Shown: positions 18,389 to 28,440, counted from the stretch's first letter. The stretch is DNA of 64,000 nt from Opitutia bacterium (GCA_003569245.1 BGOM01000011.1:124001-188000), one strand, 5' to 3'. Translations and numbers: made by a program. The notes: generated from the letters alone by a model not told the origin.

Positions 18389-20944
18389 TCAGCCGAAGAG
18401 GTCCAATTCCGGCCCACCCGCGGGCTTCACCGGCTTCGACGGCTTCGGAGCTTCCGTCGTATCCTTCCGTTTCGATGCGCGCGGCGCGTCGGCGACGGGC
18501 GCGGAGACCTCGGCGGCGACGACCTTGCCGCCCGGCAGGCCATCCCCCGTCTCCAGGCCGGACAGGATTTCGCGGGCCCGGGTCACGACCGCGGGCGGCA
18601 TCCCGGCGAGGCGGGCGACCTGGATCCCGTAGGACCGGTCCGCGGCGCCCGGGACGACCCGACGGACGAACACGATCTCGTCATTCCACTCCTTCACGGC
18701 GACGGACCAGTTGCGCAGGCGGGCGAGCCGTCCGGCCAGCCGGGTCAGCTCATGGTAATGGGTCGCGAACAACGTGCGCGGGCCGGTCTGACCGGCGCCA
18801 TGCAGGTGTTCCGCCACGGCCCAGGCGATGCTGATGCCGTCGTAGGTGCTGGTGCCGCGACCGATCTCATCCAGGACGACCAGCGAGCGGGTCGTGGCGT
18901 TGTTGAGGATGTTGGCGGTCTCGTTCATCTCCACCATGAAGGTCGAGTTGCCGCGGGCCAGCTCGTCGGACGCGCCGACGCGGCAGAAGATGCGGTCCAC
19001 GAGACCGATCCGCGCGGCCTGCGCGGGCACCCAGGCGCCGAGGTGCGCGAGCAAGGCGATCAAGGCGACCTGGCGGATATACGTCGACTTACCCGCCATG
19101 TTCGGGCCCGTGAGCAGCGCGATCTGCTCGCCGGCGCAGCTCAGGCGGGTGTCGTTAGGCACGAAGGAGCCCGCGCCGGGGCGGGATTGCAGCATGCGCT
19201 CCACCACCGGATGACGCCCTTGGGTGATTTCCAGCGCGTCGGACTCGTCGACCACCGGGCAGACCCAGGACGACTCGCGGGCGAGTTCGGCCCAACCGCG
19301 GAGGACGTCGACCTCGGCCAGGGCCTGGGACGTGCCGAGGAGGGATTCGGCGGCCGCGAGCACCTCCGCGAGCAACGCCTGGAAAAGTTCGGTCTCCCGG
19401 GCCAGCGCCTGTTCGTCGGCGCGCAGGACCTCGCGCTCCTTGGTGCGGAGCTCCTCGGTCGTGAAACGCTCCGCGTTCACCATCGTCTGCTTGCGGATGT
19501 AATCCGCGGGGACCAGGGCGAGGTTGGCCTTGGTCACCTCGATCGCATAGCCGAAGGCGCCGTTGTAGCGGACCTTGAGGGATTTGATGCCCGTGCGGGT
19601 CTGCTCGTTGCGCTCGAAGTCGGCGATCCAGGTCTTGCTGTCGGTCGCAAGCGAACGGAGCCGGTCCAGCTCGGCGTCGAAGCCGGCGCGCAGCGCCCCG
19701 CCCTCCGCCAGGTCGACCGGCAGTTCGTCGGCCAAGGCCGCGCGCAAGCGGACCAACAGGTCGGTCTCCGGCCGGATGCGCTCGACCAACCCCTGCAACC
19801 GTCCGCCCGGCAGGGCCGCAAGCTCCTCGCGCAGGGCCGGCAACGCGGCCAAGGTGTCGCGGATGCCACCCAGTTCGCGGGGATTGCGGAGGCGGTTCTG
19901 CAGGCGGGCCAGGATGCGAGGAACGTCACGGACGCCCCGGAGCGATTCCCCGAGACGCGCGGAGGCGCCCGGATGGCGCACAAATTCGCCGACGGCCGTC
20001 TGACGGGCATGGATCACCGCGAGATCGGTCGAAGGCTCCCCGAGCCAGAGCGCGAGCAGGCGGGCACCGGCCGGCGTATCGGTGCGATCGATGCTCTCGA
20101 GCAGGGAGCCTTCGCGACCGCCGCCCGAGGCGTTGAAGAGCTCGAGGTTGCGGGCCGAAGCCGCATCGAGGAGGACCGAGGACCCGAGCCGGGTCTCCGC
20201 CAGACGGAAGAGGTTCTTGGGCCGATCGCAGAGCGAGTCGGTGACGTAGCCCAGGACCGCGCCGGCGGCGCCCAGCGCCGGGTGCGTCTCGGTCAGGCCG
20301 AAACCGGCCAGTCCATGGACGGCGAGCGTCTGGGCGACCAGCCGGGCGCCCGCGGCACCGTCGAAATTCCAGCCGGGGAGACGCGAGACCGGCCGGCCCT
20401 GCAGGAACACCTCGAGCGCCTCGCGGTGCTCGGGCGGAGGCTCCAGCCCTTCCGGCAGGAGCACCTCGCGCGGGGCGAGCGCGTGGAGCAGCGGCAGCAG
20501 CCGTCCCGGACCGACGTCGGTGGCGAGGCGGAAGTCGGCGGTCGAGACATCCAGCCAGGAGGCCTGCCATCCCTGCTTATCCCAGGCGAGCGCGACGAGG
20601 TAGTTGCCGCGCCGCGAATCGAGCTGCGAATCCTCCAAGGCCGTTCCGGGAGTGAGGATGCGCGTCAGGCCGCGGCGGACGAGTTTGCCCGCGACGGGCG
20701 CCTCGAGCTGGTCGCAGATGGCGACCTTCCAGCCCGCGGCGAGCAGCCGGTTCACGTAGGCGGGGGCCGCGTGGTAAGGCAGGCCGGCCATCGGGGTCTC
20801 ATGGCGCTTGGTCAACGTCAACCCCAGCACCTTGGAGGCGACGACCGCGTCCTCCCCGAAGACCTCGTAGAAATCGCCCAGCCGGAAAAGCAGGACGGTG
20901 CCCGCCGGGAGCTTCTCGCGAAACTCTCGGTACTGACGTTGCAT
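18389..20944 (-). CDS. mutS: DNA mismatch repair ATPase MutS
   Basis: MutS recognises mismatches and recruits MutL. The 851-residue protein begins with the mismatch-binding domain (LFRLGDFYEVFGEDA, where the F-x-E reading motif lies), followed by connector, lever and clamp domains. The C-terminal ATPase has the Walker A GPNMAGKST, then VLDEIGRGTSTYDG and FATHYHEL. The ATG at 20944 is preceded by AAGGAG at 6-base spacing (20951-20956). A GTG at 20962 would add six residues (VEKETP) that also resemble the family N-terminus, so the exact start is not certain. phoH lies 97 bases upstream on the same strand. Confidence 0.96.
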   Translation of the reverse strand: MQRQYREFREKLPAGTVLLFRLGDFYEVFGEDAVVASKVLGLTLTKRHETPMAGLPYHAAPAYVNRLLAAGWKVAICDQLEAPVAGKLVRRGLTRILTPGTALEDSQLDSRRGNYLVALAWDKQGWQASWLDVSTADFRLATDVGPGRLLPLLHALAPREVLLPEGLEPPPEHREALEVFLQGRPVSRLPGWNFDGAAGARLVAQTLAVHGLAGFGLTETHPALGAAGAVLGYVTDSLCDRPKNLFRLAETRLGSSVLLDAASARNLELFNASGGGREGSLLESIDRTDTPAGARLLALWLGEPSTDLAVIHARQTAVGEFVRHPGASARLGESLRGVRDVPRILARLQNRLRNPRELGGIRDTLAALPALREELAALPGGRLQGLVERIRPETDLLVRLRAALADELPVDLAEGGALRAGFDAELDRLRSLATDSKTWIADFERNEQTRTGIKSLKVRYNGAFGYAIEVTKANLALVPADYIRKQTMVNAERFTTEELRTKEREVLRADEQALARETELFQALLAEVLAAAESLLGTSQALAEVDVLRGWAELARESSWVCPVVDESDALEITQGRHPVVERMLQSRPGAGSFVPNDTRLSCAGEQIALLTGPNMAGKSTYIRQVALIALLAHLGAWVPAQAARIGLVDRIFCRVGASDELARGNSTFMVEMNETANILNNATTRSLVVLDEIGRGTSTYDGISIAWAVAEHLHGAGQTGPRTLFATHYHELTRLAGRLARLRNWSVAVKEWNDEIVFVRRVVPGAADRSYGIQVARLAGMPPAVVTRAREILSGLETGDGLPGGKVVAAEVSAPVADAPRASKRKDTTEAPKPSKPVKPAGGPELDLFG

Positions 20945-21041
20945 CGGGGTCTCCTTCTCCACGGTGGGAAAGGCAAATCCCCCGCCCCGACCGGGGCAAG
21001 GACGGAGTAGGCGCCGCGGGGCCGGGGCGCCCGGAAGTTGC

Positions 21042-22580
21042 TCACATCGCCTGGGCGGCGAGTTCGGACAAGGCGCTGCGGACCCCGTGCAGCAAGCGGA
21101 CATTGGCCGTGATGGCGTGGCCCTTCATGCGCTCGTGGGTATGGATCAGGCCGTTGGACTTGCCGTCGAGGTAAGGGGTGTCGACCTGGTCCAGGTCGCC
21201 GATCAGCACCAGCTTGGAGCCCTCGCCGATGCGGGTGATGACGGTCTTGGCCTCGTGGGGCGTCATGTTCTGCGCCTCGTCGACGATCATGAAGGCATGA
21301 CCGATGGAGCGCCCGCGGATGAAGGTCATGGCCTCGATCTCGATCAGGCCGGAGTCGATCAGCCACTGGTAGGGCTTGCGCGGCTGGTTCACCGGCTGGA
21401 ACTGCGAACCGAAGATCGGCTGCGGCGCCTTCATCGCCTGGGCCTTCTTCTTCTTGTTGCGCGAATCGGTGGCGACCATCTCGCGGGCGGTCGGCTGGGC
21501 CGACGCGGGGGCGCTGTTCTTGGAGAACAGGACCTCGAGGTTGTCGAAGTAAGGCTGGATGTAAGGCGAGAGTTTCTCCTCCTTGGAGCCGGGCAAGGCG
21601 CCGATATCCTTGCCGATCTGGACGACGGGTCGCGAGACGTAGAGCTTCTTGTAGGGCGAGAAATCGCTGAGCACCTGGGAGAGCGCGGCGGCGATCGAGA
21701 GGAACGTCTTGCCCGTGCCGGCGCGGCCGAAGCACGTGACGAGCTTGATGTCGGGATTGAGCAGGGCGTCCAGGAAGATCCACTGCTCGAAGTTCTTGGG
21801 GATGACCCGCATGCCACGGGGCATCTGCAGGCCCTTGCGCGCGCCGCTGTCGGAGGACAGGAACTCGCGGTAGAGGGCGAGCGGCACGAACGCGCCTTCG
21901 CCGACATGCCGGGCGGGCTCGGTCCAGGAGTCGGAGGCGAGCATGACGTACTCGTTGAGCACCGGGGTCGCATCCGCGGCGAGCTTCAGCTGGGCCTGGC
22001 CCAGCTCGCGGAAATCGCGCATCGCGGCGGCGGTGACGGTGAGCGTGCGGTAGTCGCCGACGTCGCTGATCTCGACGCGGTCGTTGCGGTAATCCTGGAC
22101 CTCGAGACCGAGGGCCTGGGCCTTGAGCGCCATGCAGGCGTCCTTGGTCACCAGCACGACGGAACCCTTGGTGGTGTCGCGCAGGTAGAGCGCGGAGGCG
22201 ATGATGCGGTGGTCGGGGGCGTCGACCTGCATGAAGACGGCGCGGACGCGCTCGGAGCGGGCGCCGTTGAAATGGTCGCGGATGAGCGACTCGTTCACGA
22301 CGACCCGGAGTTCGCCGCCGTCGCGCAGCCTGGCATGGAGAGCGCCCGGGCGGGTCGCGTCGCCTTCGGCGATCTCCTTCAGCGGACGGTTCTCGAACAG
22401 GGCGCGGATGGAGCGGTTCACCCGGCGCGCGCTGGCGCCGAGCTGGCCGGGCTGGGTCTTCAATCGGTCGAGTTCGGAGAGCACCTCCACCGGGATCGCC
22501 ACGGTGTGTTCGTCGAACTTGAAGAGGGACTCGGGATCGTGAATCAGTACGTTGGTGTCCAGGACGTAAGTCTTTTTCAC
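21042..22580 (-). CDS. PIN domain plus PhoH-family ATPase
   Basis: This 512-residue protein has an N-terminal PIN ribonuclease domain (VLDTNVLIHDPESL, residues 6-19, with later acidic residues such as TKDAC). The C-terminal PhoH ATPase has Walker A GRAGTGKTFLS and Walker B MIVDEAQNMTP. PIN-PhoH proteins are RNA helicase/ribonucleases, sometimes annotated YlaK. The start is GTG at 22580. The order DUF971 protein, phoH, mutS on the minus strand, with gaps of 45 and 97 bases, suggests one operon. Confidence 0.93.
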   Translation of the reverse strand: MKKTYVLDTNVLIHDPESLFKFDEHTVAIPVEVLSELDRLKTQPGQLGASARRVNRSIRALFENRPLKEIAEGDATRPGALHARLRDGGELRVVVNESLIRDHFNGARSERVRAVFMQVDAPDHRIIASALYLRDTTKGSVVLVTKDACMALKAQALGLEVQDYRNDRVEISDVGDYRTLTVTAAAMRDFRELGQAQLKLAADATPVLNEYVMLASDSWTEPARHVGEGAFVPLALYREFLSSDSGARKGLQMPRGMRVIPKNFEQWIFLDALLNPDIKLVTCFGRAGTGKTFLSIAAALSQVLSDFSPYKKLYVSRPVVQIGKDIGALPGSKEEKLSPYIQPYFDNLEVLFSKNSAPASAQPTAREMVATDSRNKKKKAQAMKAPQPIFGSQFQPVNQPRKPYQWLIDSGLIEIEAMTFIRGRSIGHAFMIVDEAQNMTPHEAKTVITRIGEGSKLVLIGDLDQVDTPYLDGKSNGLIHTHERMKGHAITANVRLLHGVRSALSELAAQAM

Positions 22581-22625
22581 GCCGATGATTGTCGGCCGGA
22601 CGCCGAAGGATGCAAACGTAAAAGG

Positions 22626-22934
22626 TCAGCCGGCAAACCGATCGGCCAGACCACGCAGGTAATGCCAGCTATAGATGCCGGTACGATGGCCATCGTCGAA
22701 CTCCAAGGTGACGGCGTAATTGCCGAGCCGTTCCAGTCCCACGACGGCGACGCCGGGGAAACGTCGCGGGCCGTCGCCGCCCCAACGCTGGCCGAGGATG
22801 TCGACCTCACCCATGTTCTCCGCGCTCGGCGAGTGCTCGCGGAGGTATTCGCCGGAAAGCACGGATTCCACCCCGTCTTCCCAGGTGATGGCGAGGAAGG
22901 TGCCGACGATCTGGAGGTCACGCGGCGGGCGCAT
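22626..22934 (-). CDS. DUF971 (gamma-butyrobetaine hydroxylase-like N-terminal) domain protein
   Basis: This 102-residue single-domain protein follows the DUF971 pattern: LAITWEDGVESVLSGEYLRE, then HSPSAEN, VVGLERLGNYAVTLEFDDGH and GIYSWHYLRGL. The segment where some relatives carry CPCAxC reads HSPSAEN, a known alternative in the family, so no metal site is expected there. The function of the stand-alone domain is not established. The ATG at 22934 begins directly before the domain. It heads the minus-strand group with phoH and mutS. Confidence 0.82.
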   Translation of the reverse strand: MRPPRDLQIVGTFLAITWEDGVESVLSGEYLREHSPSAENMGEVDILGQRWGGDGPRRFPGVAVVGLERLGNYAVTLEFDDGHRTGIYSWHYLRGLADRFAG

Positions 22935-23031
22935 GCCCCACCCTGTCGGCGGCGGCGGAAGGGCGCAAGCCGGGACGAAACCTTGGGGTCGCCCTTGACT
23001 CCCCCGCCGTCCTCCAGAACCTCTTGGCACC

Positions 23032-23337
23032 ATGGCAGGCGTCGGCAAACTCCTCAAACAGGCCCAGAAGATGCAGAAGGGCATCGCGGAAGCGCAGCAG
23101 CGCCTCGCGGACGAACGCATCGAGATCTCGCACGGCGGCGGCGCCGTCAAGGTCGTGGTCGACGGCCATGGTCGCATCCAGGCGCTCACCCTCCATCCCG
23201 ACTTCCTCAAGGAAGGCGCCGCGGTGGTCGAGCCGGCCTTGGTGGCCGCCCTCCAGGAGGCCGCCGACCGCGCGCGCGCCTTGCATGAGGCGACGATGTC
23301 CAAGGCGACCGCCGGCTTCCAACTGCCCGGCCTCTGA
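23032..23337 (+). CDS. YbaB/EbfC family nucleoid-associated protein
   Basis: This 101-residue DNA-binding protein matches the YbaB family: a helical start rich in K and Q (GVGKLLKQAQKMQKGIAEAQ), GGGAVKVVVDGHGRIQAL in the middle, and a helical C-terminus with AALQEAADRARALHEATM. Members bind DNA as dimers and are often encoded next to recR, as here. recR starts 6 bases after the stop. It is divergent from the DUF971 gene. Confidence 0.92.
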   Translation: MAGVGKLLKQAQKMQKGIAEAQQRLADERIEISHGGGAVKVVVDGHGRIQALTLHPDFLKEGAAVVEPALVAALQEAADRARALHEATMSKATAGFQLPGL

Positions 23338-23343
23338 GCCTGC

Positions 23344-23946
23344 GTGACGCCCGCCTTCGACAAAGTCCGTCAGTTGCTGAAGCAGCTCCCGGGCATGGGC
23401 CACCGGTCCGCGGAGCGCATCGCCTTGCATCTCTTGGTCGAACGACCCGCGCGCCTGGCCCCTGTGCTCGAGGCCCTGCGGGTCGCCGCCGAGGCGGTCC
23501 GACGTTGCGAGCGCTGCGGCAGCCTCGCCGAGCACGCCCTGTGCGAAGTCTGCGTCAACCCCAAGCGGGAAGCCGCCGCCCTCTGCGTCGTCGAACAAGT
23601 GCCTGACCTCATGGCGATCGAGCGTTCGGCCTCCTACCGCGGCACCTACCATGTGCTGCATGGACGACTCTCGCCCATCAACGGCGTGGGCCCCGCCGAT
23701 CTGAACCTCGCCAGCCTCGAACGGCGCCTGCGCGACGAACCGATCACCGAGGTGGTGCTGGCGCTCGGCAACGACATCGAAGGCGAGGCGACCTGCCACT
23801 ACATCCGCGAGGCCATCCAGGCCATCCGGCCTTCCATCAAGGTATCCCGCATCGGCTTCGGCCTGCCCAGCGGCAGCGGGCTCACCTTCGCCGACCCGGC
23901 GACCTTGCGCAGCGCGCTGGAGGGCCGTCGCGATGTCGGCGGCTGA
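23344..23946 (+). CDS. recR: recombination protein RecR
   Basis: RecR acts with RecF and RecO to load RecA at gaps. The 200-residue protein has an N-terminal helix-hairpin-helix (LPGMGHRSAERIALHLL), a C4 zinc finger (CERCGSLAEHALCEVC) and a Toprim domain (LCVVEQVPDLMAIER, then YHVLHGRLSPINGVGP). It ends in the SRIGFGLPSG segment. The start is GTG at 23344. Its last 14 bases overlap the next gene. Confidence 0.95.
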   Translation: MTPAFDKVRQLLKQLPGMGHRSAERIALHLLVERPARLAPVLEALRVAAEAVRRCERCGSLAEHALCEVCVNPKREAAALCVVEQVPDLMAIERSASYRGTYHVLHGRLSPINGVGPADLNLASLERRLRDEPITEVVLALGNDIEGEATCHYIREAIQAIRPSIKVSRIGFGLPSGSGLTFADPATLRSALEGRRDVGG

Positions 23947-25096
23947 AGGCTGGGGCGACTACCCGGCGGCGGCGGAAGCCCACTGGATCGGCCGAGCCGA
24001 GGCGGCGACCGACCTCCTCGGCGACGCGGCGTTCGAACGGCTGGCCCACGCGGTCGCGAGACTGTCCGACCTCTTCACGACCGAGCGGCCGGAAGGTCGT
24101 TTCCCCGATTATTTCGCGGAAGAGGAACTGCTCGCCGCCTACGGCATCTTCTTCCTGCCGCAAAGTTTCGTCCGCACCGGTTACGCCTTGGCCCAGGCGA
24201 TGGAACTGCGAGGCTGGCGGCCCGCTTCGGCCGTGCCCGCGATCCTCGACCTCGGCGCCGGCCCCGGGTCCTGCGGGGTCTCCGTGGCCCACCACCTCCG
24301 TCGGCGCGGCGCCGGGCGCGTCGAACTGGCGGCGGTCGACCGCTCCCCGGGCGCGCTGGCCGGACTCGAACGTTTCGCGGCGGACTTTCTCGGCGAACCC
24401 GTGACCGTGCGCACCCGCGTCGGCGACGCGGCCCGGCCCGAAACGTGGCCGGAGGGAGACTTCGACGTGATCGTCGCCGGCTTCGTGCTGAACGAGATGA
24501 CCCACCTCGACGCGAAGTCGACGCTGGCCTGGTTCGCGACGTTGCGCCGCCGACTGCGTCCCGGCGGCCTCATCCTCCTGCTCGAGCCGGCTTTACGCAC
24601 GACGTCCGAGCGGCTCCAGCGCCTGAGCGAACAGGTCTGCGCCGACGGCTCGCTCACGCGGGTCGGTCCGGAGCTGGACGCCCACGCCTGCCCCCAGTTG
24701 CTCGCGGGCGAGCATTGGAACCATGAATCGCGCCCCTGGACGGCGCCGGCGTCGACCAGCTACGCGAACCGTCGGCTCTTCCGGGACCTCCGCGAGGTGC
24801 GTTTCGCCTGCGCCCTCTTCACCGATGCCGCCTTGACCGACCTGCCCGCCGAAGCCGTGCGGCTCGTGTCCGATGTCCAGATCATCAAGGGTCTGCTGCG
24901 CTTCATCGTCGTGCGCGCCGGGGCCCTGCAGTCGGTCGAGGTACCGACCCGCGGCCTGTCGAAGCATGACGTCAAGGCGCTGGCGGCGACCTTCGGACGC
25001 GGCGATGTCGTGTCGTTCCCGGTCATGACCGGAGCCAAGGTCCGGCTGTCCGACCGCTCGGAGCTCCGTGTCCTCTGGACGCCGGTCCGGCTTTAA
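23933..25096 (+). CDS. Rsm22-like SAM-dependent methyltransferase
   Basis: This 387-residue protein resembles the Rsm22 family of small-ribosomal-subunit methyltransferases. An N-terminal helical region (RLSDLFTTERPEG, DYFAEEELLAAYGIFFLP) precedes the SAM-binding motif LDLGAGPGSCGVS and the acidic VIVAGFVLNEM. A later LRPGGLILLLEP completes the methyltransferase fold. The C-terminal part has a beta-rich segment (PVMTGAKVRLSDRSELRVLWTP). The metal-binding cysteine cluster known in mitochondrial Rsm22 is not apparent. It overlaps recR by 14 bases, and its stop lies inside the first of the repeats before ppk. Confidence 0.75.
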   Translation: MSAAEGWGDYPAAAEAHWIGRAEAATDLLGDAAFERLAHAVARLSDLFTTERPEGRFPDYFAEEELLAAYGIFFLPQSFVRTGYALAQAMELRGWRPASAVPAILDLGAGPGSCGVSVAHHLRRRGAGRVELAAVDRSPGALAGLERFAADFLGEPVTVRTRVGDAARPETWPEGDFDVIVAGFVLNEMTHLDAKSTLAWFATLRRRLRPGGLILLLEPALRTTSERLQRLSEQVCADGSLTRVGPELDAHACPQLLAGEHWNHESRPWTAPASTSYANRRLFRDLREVRFACALFTDAALTDLPAEAVRLVSDVQIIKGLLRFIVVRAGALQSVEVPTRGLSKHDVKALAATFGRGDVVSFPVMTGAKVRLSDRSELRVLWTPVRL

Positions 25097-25132
25097 CCTG
25101 AACGTAACCTCGCGGGAACCTCCATTTAACGC
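25093..25132 (+). promoter_or_regulatory. four 11-base direct repeats resembling a Pho box, upstream of ppk1
   Basis: Repeat cores TTAACCT (25093-25099), GTAACCT (25104-25110), GGAACCT (25115-25121) and TTTAACG (25126-25132) recur at exactly 11-base intervals. Pho-regulon response regulators (PhoB, Bacillus PhoP) bind tandem direct repeats with 11-base periodicity, and ppk is a common target. The core differs from the E. coli CTGTCAT consensus and is closer to the Bacillus TTAACA core. The first repeat overlaps the stop codon of the preceding gene. No convincing -10 hexamer follows. Confidence 0.5.
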
Positions 25133-25204
25133 GGGGCTTATTGCCTCTTAGGCGGTCTTTCGGTCGATTAATCGCCCGTTGCTGACATCCGGTCGGCGGC
25201 GGTC

Positions 25205-27254
25205 ATGATACCTATCCCCAAGATGTTTAACCGCGAACTCAGTTGGCTCAGCTTCGATCGCCGCGTGCTGGAGCTCGCGGAGGATCCGTCCGTCCCGCTG
25301 CTGGAGCGCGTCCGTTTCCTCTCGATCGTCAGTTCCAACCTCGACGAGTTCTTCGAGATCCGCGTGGCCGGTATCATGCAGCAGGAGGAATCCGCCAGCC
25401 ATCCGGCCACTCGAGAGTTCCTCCTGCAGGTCCTGCGCCAGGCGCATGACCTGGTGGCGGCGCAGCAGCGCTGCTGGCAGGACCAGCTCGTGCCGGCGTT
25501 GGCCGAGGCAGGCATCGTCGTCAAATCGCGGCAACAGCTCGACGAGACGGATCGCCGGGCTCTCTCGGAGCGGTTCGATCGCGAGATCCTACCGGCGCTG
25601 ACGCCCCTGGCGATCGACCCGTCGCACCCTTTCCCGGTGCTCACCAACAAGGGCCTGTACTTGCTCGTCCTGCTGCGCGTCCCGGCGACCGGTGAGCTGC
25701 GTCGCGCCGTCGTGCCCGTCCCGCGTATCCTGCCGCGGGTGCTCGCCTTGGCCGACCAGCGGGGCTTCACGCTCCTCAGCCACGTCATCCAGACGTTCCT
25801 CCACCGGCTCTTCCCGGGCCTCGAGCTGCAGGGTTCCTGGGCGTTCCGCATCACGCGTAACAGCGACCTCTACGTCGATGAAGAGGAAGCGGGCAACCTG
25901 CTCGAGGCGATCGAGGAGGAGATCCGCAACCTCCGCAAAGGGGCGACCGTCCGGCTCGAGGTCGAGGCCGACATCCCCGCCCCCGAGCTCGAGTGGTTGC
26001 TGGCCTCGACGGAACTCGCGCCGGAGAACGCCTTCCTCAATCCCGGCCCCGTGAACATGCTCCGGTTGGCGAGCCTCCTCGACCTCGTGGCGCGACCCGA
26101 CCTGCTGTACCCGGCCTTCACGCCGGCCCTGCCGACCGACGCCGCCGAACCGGCGGGGCTCTTCGCCCGGATCGCGCAGCAGGACCTCCTGCTGCACCAC
26201 CCTTACGAGTCGTTCGCCCCGGTGGTCGAGTTCCTCCGGCAGGCCGCCCGCGACGAGCAGGTCGTCGCCATCAAGCTCACGCTCTACCGGACCAGCGGCG
26301 ACTCCCCCGTGGTCGAGGCGCTCAAGGCGGCCGCGCGCAACGGGAAGCAGGTCACCGCGCTCGTCGAGTTGCGCGCGCGCTTCGACGAACTCAACAACAT
26401 CGAATGGTCCCGTCAGCTCCAGGAGGCCGGCGCGCACGTCGTCTACGGCCTCCACGGCCTCAAGACCCACTGCAAGGCCTGCCTGGTCGTCCGCCAGGAG
26501 CACGGCGTTACGCCGCTACGCCCACCTGGGCACCGGCAACTACAACCCTAAGACCGCGCGTATCTACACCGACTTCTCGCTGCTCACGGCCGACGCCGAG
26601 ATCACCGCCGACGTGGGGCTGCTCTTCAACGTGCTGACCGGGAACCTCGCGTCGCCCCAGTTCCGCCACCTGCTCGTCGCGCCGTTCGACCTGTCCCGAC
26701 GCATCGTGGCGTTGATCGAGGCCGAGGCGGCCGCGGCCCGGGCCGGCCGGCCGGCGGGCATCTTCGCCAAGGTGAACAGCCTGGTCGACCCGGAGGTGAT
26801 CCGCGCGCTCTACGAGGCGTCGAACGCGGGCGTGCCGATCGACCTCGTGGTGCGCGGCATCTGCTGCCTCACCCCCGGCGTACCCGGCAAGAGCGAGCAT
26901 ATCCGGGTGCGCAGCTTCCTCGGTCGGTTCCTCGAGCATAGCCGCGTGTTCCGGTTCCAGAACGACGGCGGGGCGCCGATCCTGCTCATGGGCAGCGCCG
27001 ACTGGATGCCCCGCAACTTCCAGCGACGCGTCGAGTGCGTCTTCCCCCTGCGCTCACCGGAGCTCATCCGCCGCATGGAGGAGGAGGTCCTCGCGACCTA
27101 CCGCGACCGGACGGGCGACGCCAAGGAACTGCGGGCCGACGGGAGCTATGTCGCCTGCGACCCGCGCGGCCGCCTGGCGCCCGGCGCGCAGGAAACCTTC
27201 CTCCGTCTGGCGGCCCGGAGCGGCGAATCCGGGGTCAGCGAAGCGGGCCGTTAG
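25205..27254 (+). pseudogene. ppk1: polyphosphate kinase 1, interrupted by a one-base frameshift
   Basis: PPK1 polymerises the terminal phosphate of ATP into polyphosphate. The first frame (25205-26551) has the N-terminal domain (FNRELSWLSFDRRVLE, SSNLDEFFEIRVAG), KLTLYRTSGDSPVVEAL, and the phosphohistidine segment GLKTHCKACLVV with His422. It then departs at VTPLRPPGH and stops. The second frame, continuing to 27254, reads RRYAHLGTGNYNPKTARIYT and completes the family C-terminus (NRV-type SRVFRFQNDGG, LMGSADWMPRNF). Removing one T of the TT at 26508-26509 rejoins both parts into a normal 682-residue enzyme. As written, the second catalytic histidine region is lost. The 3' end overlaps lpxK on the other strand by 20 bases. 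Confidence 0.92.
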
Positions 27255-28440
27255 AACCGAAGCAGATGCGTTCGACCGCGGCGTTGAACCCATCACCTTC
27301 GCCGAGCACCTCGACCTCGAGCCGCACGTAGTACAAGGGCATGGGCGGACGGAACCGCGCCAGGAGACGCACCGCGTCCTTCTCGGTCGTCAAGATCATC
27401 TCCGCCTGCGCCCGGAGCGCCTGTTCCAGCACCTCGTCGAGATCCTCGTCATTGAAGGCGTGGTGGTCGAGGAACCGGCGGTTGGCCACCAGCACGGCGC
27501 CCTCGGCGGCCAAGGTCTCCTCGAACCGTTCCGGCGTCGCGATCCCGGAGAAGGCCGCGACCCGCTTGCCCCGCAGGGCCTCGAGGGGAAGCCGGCCAGG
27601 TCCGTCGACCTCGACGAGTTCCCGGGCCCGGTGGGCGCAGGGGATGATCTCGGCCGTCGGATTGTGCCGGCGGATGAGCGCGACCAGGGCCGGGTCGGGC
27701 GCGCCGCTCGACTTCGTGACGAAGACGTAGGAGGCGCGGCTGAGATTGGCCACCGGTTCGCGCAGGATGCCGCGCGGCAGGAGGCAGCCGTTGCCGAAGG
27801 GGTCATGGCTGTCGACCAGCACCAGGTTGATCTGACCGCGCAGCGGCAGGTACTGCAACCCGTCGTCGAGCAGGATCGTGTCGACGCCGAAACGCCGGAG
27901 CGCGAAGCGACCACCCTCGACGCGGTCGCGGTCGACCACGATGACCACGCCGAGCGCGGCGAGGTTGCGCGCGAGCATGTAAGGCTCATCGCCGGCCTCG
28001 TCGGGCCCGACCAGGACGGAACGACCATCGGAAACCACCAACGGGTCCGGTCGGCTACCTTGCGTCAGCCAACGCCAGAAACGTTTCGCCCAGGAGTCGG
28101 AGGCGCCCTTGTAACCTCGCGAGAGGATCGCGACCTTGCGACCACGGCTGGCGAGGACCTGGGCCATCTTGAGGACGACGGGCGTCTTCCCGGTGCCGCC
28201 GACGGTGAGATTACCTACGACCACGACCTTGCACCCCAAAGGGGTGTCACGGAAAAGACGGTGCCGGTAAAGCCAGAGCCGCAGGCGGACCAAGAGTTCG
28301 AAAACCCACGAAAGCACCCTCAGGAAGCCACCCAGCAGCCAGGCGCCGAACCCCTTCCGGCGGCCATAGACCACGCCGACGGCGAAGCCGGCGATGGCCT
28401 CGCCGAGCGAGGAAAAGAACCCACGATGCTTCGCCGCCAT
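27235..28440 (-). CDS. lpxK: tetraacyldisaccharide 4'-kinase
   Basis: LpxK phosphorylates the 4' position of the lipid A precursor at the inner membrane, so the organism should make lipid A. The 401-residue protein has an N-terminal membrane-associated region (about residues 1-70), a Walker A segment [38 protein letters not shown] and [10 protein letters not shown]. The [21 protein letters not shown] segment is a family hallmark. It begins with ATG at 28440, divergent from panD across 67 bases. Confidence 0.93.
   Translation of the reverse strand: MAAKHRGFFSSLGEAIAGFAVGVVYGRRKGFGAWLLGGFLRVLSWVFELLVRLRLWLYRHRLFRDTPLGCKVVVVGNLTVGGTGKTPVVLKMAQVLASRGRKVAILSRGYKGASDSWAKRFWRWLTQGSRPDPLVVSDGRSVLVGPDEAGDEPYMLARNLAALGVVIVVDRDRVEGGRFALRRFGVDTILLDDGLQYLPLRGQINLVLVDSHDPFGNGCLLPRGILREPVANLSRASYVFVTKSSGAPDPALVALIRRHNPTAEIIPCAHRARELVEVDGPGRLPLEALRGKRVAAFSGIATPERFEETLAAEGAVLVANRRFLDHHAFNDEDLDEVLEQALRAQAEMILTTEKDAVRLLARFRPPMPLYYVRLEVEVLGEGDGFNAAVERICFGSNGPLR

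Noticed and set aside
22626-22934. Loss of the CPCAxC cysteines in the DUF971 protein
   Set aside because: Many DUF971 proteins carry an SPSAE segment at this place, so this is a normal variant and not a broken site.
20964-23288. Open frame of 774 codons antisense to the PhoH and DUF971 genes
   Set aside because: The minus-strand genes match known families throughout, whereas this frame is compositional noise and crosses a divergent intergenic region.
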